From NCBI GenBank assembly GCA_021325515.1, contig JAJPHC010000042.1, positions 1 through 57,015 of the forward strand: a DNA stretch of 57,015 bases, written 5' to 3'. Below the pieces are notes generated by a model. It was not told where the DNA came from, did no database searches, and saw only the letters and a program-made list of their open reading frames with translations. The stretch comes from Acidobacteriota bacterium. Lineage in GTDB: Bacteria; Acidobacteriota; Thermoanaerobaculia; Gp7-AA8. A program made the translations under genes and the position numbers. Each line of letters opens with the position of its first letter. Position 1 is the first letter of the stretch. Of this stretch, positions 1 to 6,924 are shown one piece after another.

Positions 1-425
1 CGCGGCAGCAGCAGCACCGAGAGATTGCAGCGATCGATCACATGCTTCCCGCGTGCGCGCACCGCCTCGACGAGATCGCGGAACTCCGGATGCAGCTCCG
101 GCGCGCCGCCCGTGATATCGACCGTCGTCGCCTCCGTCTGATCGAGTGCGCGCAAGCACGCATCGATCGTCTCGCGGCTCATCATCGCGTCCGTGCGGTC
201 CGGGCCGGCATCGACGTGACAGTGCCGGCAGGTCATGTTGCACAACTTGCCGGTGTTGATCTGGAAGATCTCCAGACGCGAAGGCGCGAGCGATGCGAAT
301 CCCGCGTCGCGAAGATGCTCGCCGAATGAAGCGCCGCAGACTCCCTCCAGCAGCGCGAGCTGCTGTTCGGGACTGGCAAGCGGAACGTGCCGCGACTGCA
401 GCGTCGTTACGCGCGGCTTGTTCAC
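1..425 (-). CDS. arsS: ArsS-like radical SAM enzyme (partial, C-terminus beyond window)
   Basis: Only the first 141 codons are visible; the gene runs off the left edge. The start is GTG at 425, overlapping the stop of the upstream gene by four bases (GTGA). Residues 62-69 read CNMTCRHC, the CX3CX2C iron-sulfur/SAM motif, followed by HVDAGPDR, which is characteristic of the arsenosugar-biosynthesis radical SAM family. A TGGAPE segment about 45 residues later fits the SAM-binding GGE region. In known pathways ArsS adds a 5'-deoxyadenosyl group to dimethylarsenic. The neighbours (CMD-like and DUF2064 genes, same strand) are the usual partners of this family, which supports the call. An arsM methyltransferase is not in view. 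Confidence 0.8.
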   Translation of the reverse strand, partial: MNKPRVTTLQSRHVPLASPEQQLALLEGVCGASFGEHLRDAGFASLAPSRLEIFQINTGKLCNMTCRHCHVDAGPDRTDAMMSRETIDACLRALDQTEATTVDITGGAPELHPEFRDLVEAVRARGKHVIDRCNLSVLLLP

Positions 426-757
426 ATCCCGACCTTCGCGGCATGCTCCTTCATCTGCATGCCGTGCACGAGCGACGCCCCTCCGCGAATCGCGCAGGCG
501 ACATGAATCGCCTCCGTCATCTGCTCGAGGTCCGCGCCCTTCTGCAGACTCTCGGAGGTGTAGGCGTCGATGCAGTACGGGCACTGCACCGTGTGCGCGA
601 CGGCGAGCGCGATCAGCGCTTTCTCGCGCTCGGTCAGCGCGCCCGCCGCAAAGACGGCGCCGTAATAGTCAAAGAATTTCTTCGCGAGCTCCGGCGAACC
701 CTCGGCGATCGTCGCGAATCCCTTCAGATGCTCGGTGTCGTAGTAGTGCTCTCCCAA
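422..757 (-). CDS. arsenosugar-associated carboxymuconolactone decarboxylase/AhpD-like protein
   Basis: A 111-residue protein of the CMD/AhpD fold with a CPYC redox pair (CxxC) and a conserved downstream His in a helix (AIHVACAIRGG). I choose the TTG at 757 because AGGAGG lies eight bases upstream and the protein then starts at GEHYYDTEHL, as short family members do. Upstream ATG codons would read through a hairpin repeat (781-800). Related proteins are annotated as arsenosugar biosynthesis-associated peroxidase-like; their reaction is not established. It is translationally coupled to the radical SAM gene downstream by a four-base overlap. Confidence 0.8.
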   Translation of the reverse strand: MGEHYYDTEHLKGFATIAEGSPELAKKFFDYYGAVFAAGALTEREKALIALAVAHTVQCPYCIDAYTSESLQKGADLEQMTEAIHVACAIRGGASLVHGMQMKEHAAKVGM

Positions 758-780
758 GACAGAATCCTCCTCATGTGGAT

Positions 781-800
781 TGCGGACAGTCTCGTCCGCA
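781..800. repeat. hairpin repeat, GCGGAC family
   Basis: Perfect inverted repeat TGCGGAC/GTCCGCA with a 6-nt loop, sitting between the DUF2064 stop and the CMD-like gene. The same GCGGAC...GTCCGC core recurs many times in the array at 17172-17680, so this is a solitary copy of the same element. Confidence 0.75.
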
Positions 801-824
801 CACATTGCGTGCGATGGGAACGCC

Positions 825-1457
825 CTACGCCGGAGGAGATCGCGCAGGGATCGAGCAAGGAATCGTCCAGCCAACTTCGATCGCTGCGTCGACGAACAGC
901 GCGCGCGCCAGCCACGATCCGATCAGCGTGAACAGGCGCGCGATTCGCCGCGCGTCCTCGATCGAGTCGATGTCGTCGATCCTCGGCAGCTCGCGCATCG
1001 CGACGCGCTCGCGCAAACGGGCGGCGGCATGCGACCGATCGGCGACGACCGATTCCCATTCGATCTCCGGCAGTTCGCTGAACCCTGCGATCGCAAAGCC
1101 GCCATCACCGCTGGCGGCAAGGACCGGCTCGCGCATCTCGATCGCACGGCGCACGACGCGCGGATCCAGCGCGGCATCGCCGGCAACGAGCAGCACGCGC
1201 GCGTGCCCGCGGCCGAAGCAGAAGCGGAGCGCGGTCTCCAACTGCATTGCGAGCGAGCGGGACGGCCACGCGCGATCGCCGATGCGGAACTCCACGGCGT
1301 CGTGATGCGCGACATAGAGTTCGGCCTCGACGCTCGAGAGGCGCGCGATGAGCGCGCGATGCAGCCGCCGGAGAAAGTGCGGCGGGAGCTGCTTCTGCCG
1401 CTCGTCCCTCGCGGGATCGCCGCAGAAGAGAACGATCGCGGCGCGGCGTGGAATCAT
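825..1457 (-). CDS. DUF2064 family glycosyltransferase-like protein (divergent, arsenosugar-type)
   Basis: A 210-residue protein with a nucleotide-sugar-transferase-like fold of the DUF2064 family: an N-terminal beta strand (AAIVLFCGDP), a VLLVAGDAAL segment matching the family's 'IGTDCP' strand, and a SGDGGFAIAGF segment matching the family's 'DDGGYxLIG' motif. The usual acidic residue of the TDCP motif is shifted to GDAA, so the protein is divergent. DUF2064 proteins next to ArsS-type genes are annotated as arsenosugar-biosynthesis transferases. It is first in the visible three-gene minus-strand group. The family call is moderate; the pathway role is inferred from context. Confidence 0.65.
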   Translation of the reverse strand: MIPRRAAIVLFCGDPARDERQKQLPPHFLRRLHRALIARLSSVEAELYVAHHDAVEFRIGDRAWPSRSLAMQLETALRFCFGRGHARVLLVAGDAALDPRVVRRAIEMREPVLAASGDGGFAIAGFSELPEIEWESVVADRSHAAARLRERVAMRELPRIDDIDSIEDARRIARLFTLIGSWLARALFVDAAIEVGWTIPCSIPARSPPA

Positions 1458-1489
1458 CCGGACGATTCTACGTTGATGCTCTACGACGC

Positions 1490-2005
1490 ATGGAAAAAGT
1501 TCTCGTCAGCGCGTGCCTCCTCGGCGAGCCGGTCCGCCACAACGGCGCGCACAAGAAGTCCGATCACGAGATCCTGCAGCGCTGGATTCGCGAGGGCCGC
1601 GTCGTCGCGATCTGTCCGGAAGTCGCGGGAGGACTGCCGGTCCCGCGCCCGCCTGCCGAAATCGCCGGCGGCGCCGGCGGCGCGCGCGTGCTCGCGGGCG
1701 AGGCGAAGGTTCTCGCCAACGATGGCCGCGATGTCTCGAGCTGCTTCGTCGACGGCGCACGCCAGGCACTCGCGCTCGCGCAGGCGCACAGCATCCGCGT
1801 CGCCGTGCTCAAGGAAGGCAGCCCATCGTGCGGCTCGGCCTACATCTACGACGGCACGTTCACGTCGACGCGCGTCGCCGATTCCGGCGTCACGGCCGCG
1901 ATTCTGCGCGCGAACGGCGTGCGCGTGTTCAGCGAGCTGGAGCTCGCAAGCGCGGACGCCCTCCTCGATGGTGAAGCGGATCTCCGCGCCTCCTACACGT
2001 GCTGA
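1490..2005 (+). CDS. DUF523 family protein (YbbK-like)
   Basis: A 171-residue protein starting at the ATG in MEKVLVSACLLG, the conserved N-terminus of DUF523. Other family hallmarks are present: CPEVAGGLPVPRPPAEI, and LKEGSPSCGS with the conserved SPSCG. An upstream in-frame ATG at 1448 would add 14 residues not seen in the family. The function of DUF523 is unknown; the invariant Cys residues suggest metal binding or redox. It is divergent from the DUF2064 gene and overlaps the convergent VOC gene by 13 bases at the 3' end. Confidence 0.85.
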   Translation: MEKVLVSACLLGEPVRHNGAHKKSDHEILQRWIREGRVVAICPEVAGGLPVPRPPAEIAGGAGGARVLAGEAKVLANDGRDVSSCFVDGARQALALAQAHSIRVAVLKEGSPSCGSAYIYDGTFTSTRVADSGVTAAILRANGVRVFSELELASADALLDGEADLRASYTC

Positions 2006-2367
2006 GAAAGCGATAGCACGTTCCCGTCCGGATCCTTGAACCACGCGACGCGATCGCCGCTGGGAGCCGTCCATACGCCGAGGGCATCCTGCTCGAGAAA
2101 TCCGTAGCGCTCGAAGGAGACGCCGCGCGCGCTCAACGCAGCCGCCACATCATCGATGTCCGTCACCTGCCAGCCGAGGATCGTGTAGGGCTTCGCGGCG
2201 AAGTCGGGAACTTTCGAGATGCGCAGCATGATGCCGTTCGCATCCATCACGAGTGCGAAGTCGTCCTGCGAACGGAAGCTGAGGCCGAGCACTCCTTCGA
2301 AGAAGGCGCGGGCGCGGGCGTAGTCGGTCGTCGGGAGAAAAGCGACGAGGTTCGTTTTGTCGAGCAT
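1993..2367 (-). CDS. VOC family (glyoxalase/bleomycin-resistance-like) protein
   Basis: A 124-residue single-subunit vicinal-oxygen-chelate protein: N-terminal LVAFLPTTDYARARAFFEGVLGL and C-terminal AWFKDPDGNVLSLSQ are typical of the beta-alpha-beta-beta-beta modules. Such proteins bind divalent metals and act on diverse substrates, so no substrate can be assigned. There is no Shine-Dalgarno sequence; a TAATCT hexamer ends six bases before the ATG, suggesting a leaderless mRNA. It overlaps convergently with the DUF523 gene. Confidence 0.85.
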   Translation of the reverse strand: MLDKTNLVAFLPTTDYARARAFFEGVLGLSFRSQDDFALVMDANGIMLRISKVPDFAAKPYTILGWQVTDIDDVAAALSARGVSFERYGFLEQDALGVWTAPSGDRVAWFKDPDGNVLSLSQHV

Positions 2368-2373
2368 GCTGGC

Positions 2374-2379
2374 AGATTA
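2374..2379 (-). promoter_or_regulatory. -10-like TAATCT, six bases before the VOC start
   Basis: TAATCT on the minus strand, six bases upstream of ATG 2367, with no ribosome-binding site in between. The same hexamer at the same distance precedes the agmatinase-family gene at 53345. No clear -35 element is visible. Confidence 0.4.
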
Positions 2380-2406
2380 CGATTTGAGGCGCGCGGCCGC
2401 TTTCGC

Positions 2407-2412
2407 TACGAT
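2407..2412 (+). promoter_or_regulatory. -10-like TACGAT before the AraC regulator
   Basis: TACGAT ends eight bases upstream of the GTG start at 2421. It lies in the 53-bp divergent interval shared with the VOC gene, whose own -10-like hexamer is at 2374-2379 on the other strand. Confidence 0.35.
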
Positions 2413-2420
2413 GACAAGAA

Positions 2421-3212
2421 GTGTCGCAAAAACGACAAGCCGTAGAAATCTGTCCGGCGCTGCCGAATCCGGTCACGACGCTGACGTACGAGTTTCCTCA
2501 CCACTTCGAGATCGCGCCGCATCTTCATCCCGAGCATCAGCTCATCTACGCCAGCCGCGGAGTGATGACGGTGCGCATCGAGCAGGGCTCCTGGGCCGTT
2601 CCGCCGCAGCGCGCGGTGCTGATTCCCGGGCGCACGCCGCATGCGATCACGATGCATGGCGCGGTCTCGATGCGCACGCTCTATTTCAAGCCGCGGCTGC
2701 TGAAGCTCGCGCACTGCCAGGTCGTCAGCGTCTCGCCGCTGCTGCGCGAGCTGATCCTGCACGCTTGTTCGTTCCCGAGTCTGCGGCGGCGGTCGAAGAG
2801 CGAAGCCCATCTCATCGACGTGATCCTCGATCAACTGCGCGCGCTGCAGGTCGCGCCGCTGCAGTTGCTGCATCCGGTCGAGCCGCGCGCAGCGCGGGTG
2901 GCCGCGATGCTCTCGAACGATCCCGCCGATGCGCGGTCGCTGGACGAGCTCTGCGCACGCGCCGGCGCGAGCAAGCGTACAATCGAGCGCCTCTTCCTCT
3001 CCGAGACCCGCATGTCCCTCGGCCAGTGGCGCCAGCAGTTGCGGCTCGTGCGCTCGCTGCCGCTGCTCGCCGCCGGCGAGAAAATCTCACACGTCGCACT
3101 CGAGTGCGGCTACAGCACGCCGAGCGCGTTCATCGCCATGTTCCGCAGAGCACTCGGCACGACGCCGCGCCAGTACTTCGCATCGGCGGAAAGCACGCCG
3201 CCCGATTTCTGA
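2421..3212 (+). CDS. AraC family transcriptional regulator with N-terminal cupin
   Basis: A 263-residue regulator. Residues ~20-100 form an AraC-type cupin sensor (HHFEIAPHLHPEHQLIYASRG; IPGRTPHAI). Residues ~165-260 carry the two helix-turn-helix motifs, including GASKRTIERLF and a second motif HVALECGYSTPSAFIAMFRRALGTTPRQY. This is the subgroup often annotated as helix-turn-helix regulators with a cupin, with unknown ligands. The start is GTG at 2421; TACGAT ends eight bases upstream and there is only an AAGAA as ribosome-binding site. It is divergent from the VOC gene, which is a possible but unproven target. Confidence 0.9.
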   Translation: MSQKRQAVEICPALPNPVTTLTYEFPHHFEIAPHLHPEHQLIYASRGVMTVRIEQGSWAVPPQRAVLIPGRTPHAITMHGAVSMRTLYFKPRLLKLAHCQVVSVSPLLRELILHACSFPSLRRRSKSEAHLIDVILDQLRALQVAPLQLLHPVEPRAARVAAMLSNDPADARSLDELCARAGASKRTIERLFLSETRMSLGQWRQQLRLVRSLPLLAAGEKISHVALECGYSTPSAFIAMFRRALGTTPRQYFASAESTPPDF

Positions 3213-3226
3213 TCTAATTCGCACGC

Positions 3227-3856
3227 TTGATCATCTTCGGTTCCCGCGGTATCCGCATGAAAGGCGAGAGCGGCACGTTTCACTGCCCTCAGTGCAACGG
3301 TGCGCGCCAGTACACGCAGCGCAAGGTGCGCCGCTTCTTCACGCTCTACTTCATTCCTCTGATTCCGCTCGACCGGCTCGGTGAATACATCGAGTGCAAC
3401 TACTGCCACGGCGCGTTCAACCCGCAGGTTCTGCAATACGCGCCCGAGCCGGCCGCCGCACGCGAGGACACGCAACTGCGGACGACGTTGAATCGCGCGT
3501 TGCTCAGCGTGCTGGTCGCCGACGGCTCGCCCACGGAGGCCGCACGCGCGGCGGCTCTGGAAGCGATGCGGAGCACTGGCGGTGACCTCTCCCTCACGCG
3601 AACCGATCTCGAAGAGATGATCGGTCCGGCGATGAAGCGCGTGACGAATCCGGCGAGCGACGTGGAAGCGATCGCCGAATCGCTCGACTACTCGAAACGC
3701 GAAGCGCTCGTCCGCGCGGCGCTGGCGATCGCGATCGCCGACGGCGCGATGAGCGGCGCAGAGGAGCGGCAGATCCGCGCGATCGGCAGAGCCGCGGGAC
3801 TCTCGGACGCCCATGTCAGCGGAATCATTGCGACCATTTCGCCTCGTCCTGCTTAG
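3227..3856 (+). CDS. zinc-ribbon protein with C-terminal TerB-like domain
   Basis: A 209-residue protein. A four-cysteine zinc ribbon is formed by CPQC (20-23) and CNYC (57-60), with the spacer RRFFTLYFIPLIPLD that is conserved in this family. The C-terminal ~130 residues are helical and TerB-like (ALAIAIADGAMSGAEERQIRAIGRAAGL). The TTG start at 3227 gives MIIFGSRG, the usual N-terminus of relatives; the next ATG (3257) would cut this off. Function is unknown. It lies 14 bases after the AraC gene and overlaps the next gene by 44 bases, so the two are probably co-transcribed. Confidence 0.75.
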   Translation: MIIFGSRGIRMKGESGTFHCPQCNGARQYTQRKVRRFFTLYFIPLIPLDRLGEYIECNYCHGAFNPQVLQYAPEPAAAREDTQLRTTLNRALLSVLVADGSPTEAARAAALEAMRSTGGDLSLTRTDLEEMIGPAMKRVTNPASDVEAIAESLDYSKREALVRAALAIAIADGAMSGAEERQIRAIGRAAGLSDAHVSGIIATISPRPA

Positions 3857-4412
3857 CAGCGCGATCACGGCGATCAACGCGGCGTGGTTGATCGCTGTCT
3901 ACCTTCGCAGCGCTGCGCACGTCATTCCCTTCGCGAGCTTTCTCGCCTGCGCATCGCTGTTCTGCTTCATCGAAGCGCTTCTCGTAAACCCCGCGGTGGT
4001 CCTCGGCCGCGAAAACGGCGACGGCCGGATCGCGGCGCTGACCGGTCTATCGATCGCCGCAATCTTCCTGACTGCAATCGCCACCGGAGGATCGGCATCG
4101 ATGGTGACCACATCATCGGGCGCCATGCTGATGATGCTCGGCGTCCTGCTGCGCGCGATCGCCATCCGCACACTCGGTCCGCGATTCACGACGGAACTAC
4201 GCGCCGACGGACCGCTCGTGGAACACGGCATCTACGGCTGGCTCGCGCATCCTTCGGAACTCGGGCTGCTCTCCGTCACGCTCGGCGCCGCGATCATCTT
4301 CAGGAGTGAGCCGGCGTTCGCGATCTGGCTGCTGTGCACAGTGCCTCTCACGATTTCGAGAATCCGCGCGGAGAATGCGTTTCTCCGGCTGCAACGGCGC
4401 AGCGATGCGTAG
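3813..4412 (+). CDS. isoprenylcysteine methyltransferase-like (ICMT/PEMT) membrane protein
   Basis: A 199-residue protein with about five hydrophobic segments. The segment ELRADGPLVEHGIYGWLAHPSELG matches the signature of the ICMT/phospholipid-methyltransferase fold (GPY..xRHP in relatives; here GIYGWLAHP), followed by an RAENAFL segment like the family's ExxL. The bacterial substrate is unknown. It overlaps the TerB-like gene by 44 bases and the following peptidase gene by 8 bases, indicating an operon. Confidence 0.7.
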   Translation: MSAESLRPFRLVLLSSAITAINAAWLIAVYLRSAAHVIPFASFLACASLFCFIEALLVNPAVVLGRENGDGRIAALTGLSIAAIFLTAIATGGSASMVTTSSGAMLMMLGVLLRAIAIRTLGPRFTTELRADGPLVEHGIYGWLAHPSELGLLSVTLGAAIIFRSEPAFAIWLLCTVPLTISRIRAENAFLRLQRRSDA

Positions 4413-5700
4413 GCGCCTGCTCCTCGCGTTTGCGTTTGCACTCGCGGCGCGTGCGGCGTTGGCGTCGACGGGGACCTACGATGTGCGCGAGGTTTCGCCC
4501 GGCAAGCTCTCGATCCGCGCGAGCCTGCCGGGAGGAGCGCTCCACATCGTCCGCGGCATGGAGCCCTTCGTGTCGAACGTCCGTGCCAACGGCAAAGCGA
4601 TTCGACAGGCAGGCAATCGGTGGATGGCTCCTTCCTGCGATCCGCAATGCCTGATCGAATGGGACTTCGATCTCGTGGCCGCCGCTGCCGCCTCCCGCGA
4701 CCTCGAGCTGGCTCGCGACCTCGGCGACGCAATCGAGGCGCCGCCCGGCACATGGCTTTTGCGCGGTGACGAAGAGCCCGATCGCGTGCGGCTTCATGTA
4801 ACGGCGAAAGGAGGCCGCACCTTCGTCAGCGGCATGCCTCGCGCGGGCGATGACTATCTGTCACGCGAGTTTCCGCGCGATGTCTACTCCGCGTTCGGCA
4901 AGCTCGACGTGATGAAGATCGATTCGATCGACGTCGCGCTCATACGAAATGGACACGCGATCGATCACGACCGCATTCGCCGATGGGTTGCGCATGCGAA
5001 GCGCTCCATCGAGACCTACTACGGCGGCTTTCCGGTCGAGCACGTGCTGCTGCTCGTGCGCATCGGGCGTGGCCGCGGCATCGACGGCGGCACCGCGATC
5101 GGCGGAGGCGGCGCGGCGATCGTGATCGCAGCCGGCGATCAGACGCCGGCCGCCGGCTTCGACTCCGACTGGCAGCTCACGCATGAGATGACGCACCTCA
5201 CCTTCCCGTCCGTCGCGCGCCAGCATCACTGGATCGAGGAGGGAATCGCGACGTACGTCGAGCCCGTCGCGCGCGAACAGGCCGGCCTCTATCCGGCACG
5301 CGAGATGTGGGCCGAGCTCGAAGAAGGTCTGCCGAAGGGATTGCCCGAGCCCGGCGATCGTGGTCTCGATCACACGCACACATGGGGGCGGACGTACTGG
5401 GGCGGCGCGCTGTTCTGTTTTCTCGCGGACGTTCAGATCCGCGAACAGACATCGAATCGATTCGGCCTGCAGGATGCGCTCGCGGCGATCATGCGCAGCG
5501 GGGGAACGATCGACCGCGAATGGGAGCTGGAGAAGGCTCTAACCATCGGCGACACCGCGACAGGGACGCATGTGCTGGTGAATCTCTATCGCTCGATGGC
5601 GAATGATGCGTATCCGGTGGATCTTCCGGCGCTGTTTCGTAGGATTGATGGGGGTGATGGGGCGATTCGGCGGGGGATTGAGGGACCTCACTCCTATTGA
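4405..5700 (+). CDS. secreted gluzincin-type metallopeptidase-like protein
   Basis: A 431-residue protein with an N-terminal signal peptide (RRRLLLAFAFALAARAALA). HEMTH at residues 260-264 and WIEEGIATY (Glu 278/279) form the HExxH...EG(x)A zinc site typical of gluzincins. The N-terminal ~150 residues look like a beta-sandwich, as in M61/PepN-like proteins. The ATG at 4405 overlaps the stop of the ICMT-like gene and directly precedes the signal peptide; the longer frame upstream lacks one. Substrate is unknown. Confidence 0.75.
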   Translation: MRRRLLLAFAFALAARAALASTGTYDVREVSPGKLSIRASLPGGALHIVRGMEPFVSNVRANGKAIRQAGNRWMAPSCDPQCLIEWDFDLVAAAAASRDLELARDLGDAIEAPPGTWLLRGDEEPDRVRLHVTAKGGRTFVSGMPRAGDDYLSREFPRDVYSAFGKLDVMKIDSIDVALIRNGHAIDHDRIRRWVAHAKRSIETYYGGFPVEHVLLLVRIGRGRGIDGGTAIGGGGAAIVIAAGDQTPAAGFDSDWQLTHEMTHLTFPSVARQHHWIEEGIATYVEPVAREQAGLYPAREMWAELEEGLPKGLPEPGDRGLDHTHTWGRTYWGGALFCFLADVQIREQTSNRFGLQDALAAIMRSGGTIDREWELEKALTIGDTATGTHVLVNLYRSMANDAYPVDLPALFRRIDGGDGAIRRGIEGPHSY

Positions 5701-5721
5701 GGCCGCTCACCCCTGGCCTCT

Positions 5722-5740
5722 CTCCCCGCTTTGCGGGGCG
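5722..5740. terminator. GC hairpin between convergent genes
   Basis: CCCCGC, a TTT loop and GCGGGG form a compact hairpin between the end of the peptidase gene and the end of the BMC operon. There is no clean U-tract on either strand, so it may be a repeat-type hairpin or a weak bidirectional terminator. Confidence 0.4.
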
Positions 5741-5771
5741 AGGGGGACGGGGATTGGGGGGGAGACGTTGC

Positions 5772-6041
5772 TTACTTGCACATTACGTCGTCGATTACTC
5801 CGATGACTACGGAGCGCACGGGGCCGTCCTTCGAGTCCAGGACCTGGCGTGCGCCGTTGCCTTCGTCGAGCACGAGTACGGTCTCATCGGCGCCGGCGCC
5901 GACGGAGTCTGCGGCGATGAGGTAATCGCCGGCCGGCTTGCAGTACTGATCGAGCTTCTCGATCACGAGCAGACGCTTCCCCTGATAGAACGGATGCTTG
6001 ATCGTTCCGTGGATTTCGCCGATGACGCGACCGAGGATCAT
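5772..6041 (-). CDS. BMC-P shell pentamer (EutN/CcmL family), third copy
   Basis: An 89-residue bacterial microcompartment vertex protein: N-terminal MILGRVIGEIHGTIKHP, then the core RLLVIEKLD, ADSVGAGADETVLVLDEGNGAR and the C-terminal VVIGVIDDV, all hallmarks of the EutN/CcmL fold. Five copies cap a shell vertex. It is the last gene of the BMC operon; its ATG overlaps the previous stop (ATGA), so translation is coupled. The long upstream frame extension is not real coding. Confidence 0.95.
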   Translation of the reverse strand: MILGRVIGEIHGTIKHPFYQGKRLLVIEKLDQYCKPAGDYLIAADSVGAGADETVLVLDEGNGARQVLDSKDGPVRSVVIGVIDDVMCK

Positions 6042-6310
6042 GACTCGATGTTCACTCCATCGACGATGGCGATGATGGCGTGGTCGACCGGCACGAACGA
6101 CGGCTCGAGCGCCATCGCTGCTTCGCGGCCGCCTTCGTACGACACGAGCTCGCCCTCTCCTGCCATGCGCGTCGCGTCGGCGCAGACGATCGCCTTGCCT
6201 TTCGGCTGCAGCCTCTTGTCGAGCGGCTGCACGATGAGCATCGGCACACCCTCCAGTCCCTTCGTGACGATGCACGGCACGACCTGACCGATCACGCGAC
6301 CGAGGAGCAT
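6038..6310 (-). CDS. BMC-P shell pentamer (EutN/CcmL family), second copy
   Basis: A 90-residue pentamer protein starting MLLGRVIGQVVPC, with MLIVQPLD, a modified central loop (CADATRMAGEGELVSYEGGREAA) and the closing IIAIVDGVNIES. The usual GAGxGxxVL loop is replaced by GEGELVSYEGG, so it is divergent from the other two pentamers in the operon. Its ATG overlaps the stop of the BMC-T gene (TGATG), and its own stop overlaps the next gene. Confidence 0.93.
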   Translation of the reverse strand: MLLGRVIGQVVPCIVTKGLEGVPMLIVQPLDKRLQPKGKAIVCADATRMAGEGELVSYEGGREAAMALEPSFVPVDHAIIAIVDGVNIES

Positions 6311-6924
6311 CAGGCGATCTCCCCGTCGAGCTCGAGGAGCGGAGCGTCATCGAAGCGCGTCGTCGCGGTGATGTCGCGCTCGACGACATCATGCGGCGCC
6401 GCGATGACGCGATGCGAGAATCCGCGCGGAGGTGCGGCACTCGAGATGCCTTTCGCCGCCAGCTCCGCGGCGTAGTCGACGTCGTGCAGAGTGCCGGACA
6501 GCAGCGCCATGCCCTTGCCTGCGAGACCGACGTCGGAGAGCCGCACTTCGATCAGCTCGACCGGCGTTCCCTTGAGCGCCGCTTCGACGGCGCGCACGAT
6601 CGACGCCGCGGTCTCCGTCTCGATGATGAGCAGCGAGCCGGTGGAGCGGCGCTTCTTGCCGAACACCGCATCGAACAGGAGCGGATGCACATCGGGCAGA
6701 AACGTCTGGTCGATGATGGCGCCGCCGCACGTCGCGAGCGCTTCTTCCAGCGACTCGTTCGTCGACGCGGTCGAACCGCCGAAGAGCACGAGGTAACGCC
6801 CGCGTGTGACGGTGCCGGCGCGGACGAAGGCAATCGGTGCTTTCTTGAGAATCGCGTCGACGGCCCACACGCCCGCAGGAATGTCTGCGAACTCGAGGAC
6901 CGCGAGCGCCGAGGTCTTCTTCAT
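6310..6924 (-). CDS. BMC-T shell trimer, single-layer type (tandem BMC domains)
   Basis: A 204-residue protein with two tandem BMC domains: domain 1 starts ALAVLEFADIPAGVWAVDAILKKAPI, domain 2 starts SLLIIETETAASIVRAVEAAL. It forms pseudohexameric trimer tiles. By pattern it resembles the BMC-T1 type of Haliangium ochraceum (Hoch_5812) rather than the stacked type. The start is the ATG at 6924, which overlaps the aldehyde dehydrogenase stop (TGATG); the 58-codon upstream extension in this frame overlaps the dehydrogenase and is non-coding. The C-terminal tail (VERDITATTRFDDAPLLELDGE) is longer than usual. Confidence 0.9.
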   Translation of the reverse strand: MKKTSALAVLEFADIPAGVWAVDAILKKAPIAFVRAGTVTRGRYLVLFGGSTASTNESLEEALATCGGAIIDQTFLPDVHPLLFDAVFGKKRRSTGSLLIIETETAASIVRAVEAALKGTPVELIEVRLSDVGLAGKGMALLSGTLHDVDYAAELAAKGISSAAPPRGFSHRVIAAPHDVVERDITATTRFDDAPLLELDGEIA

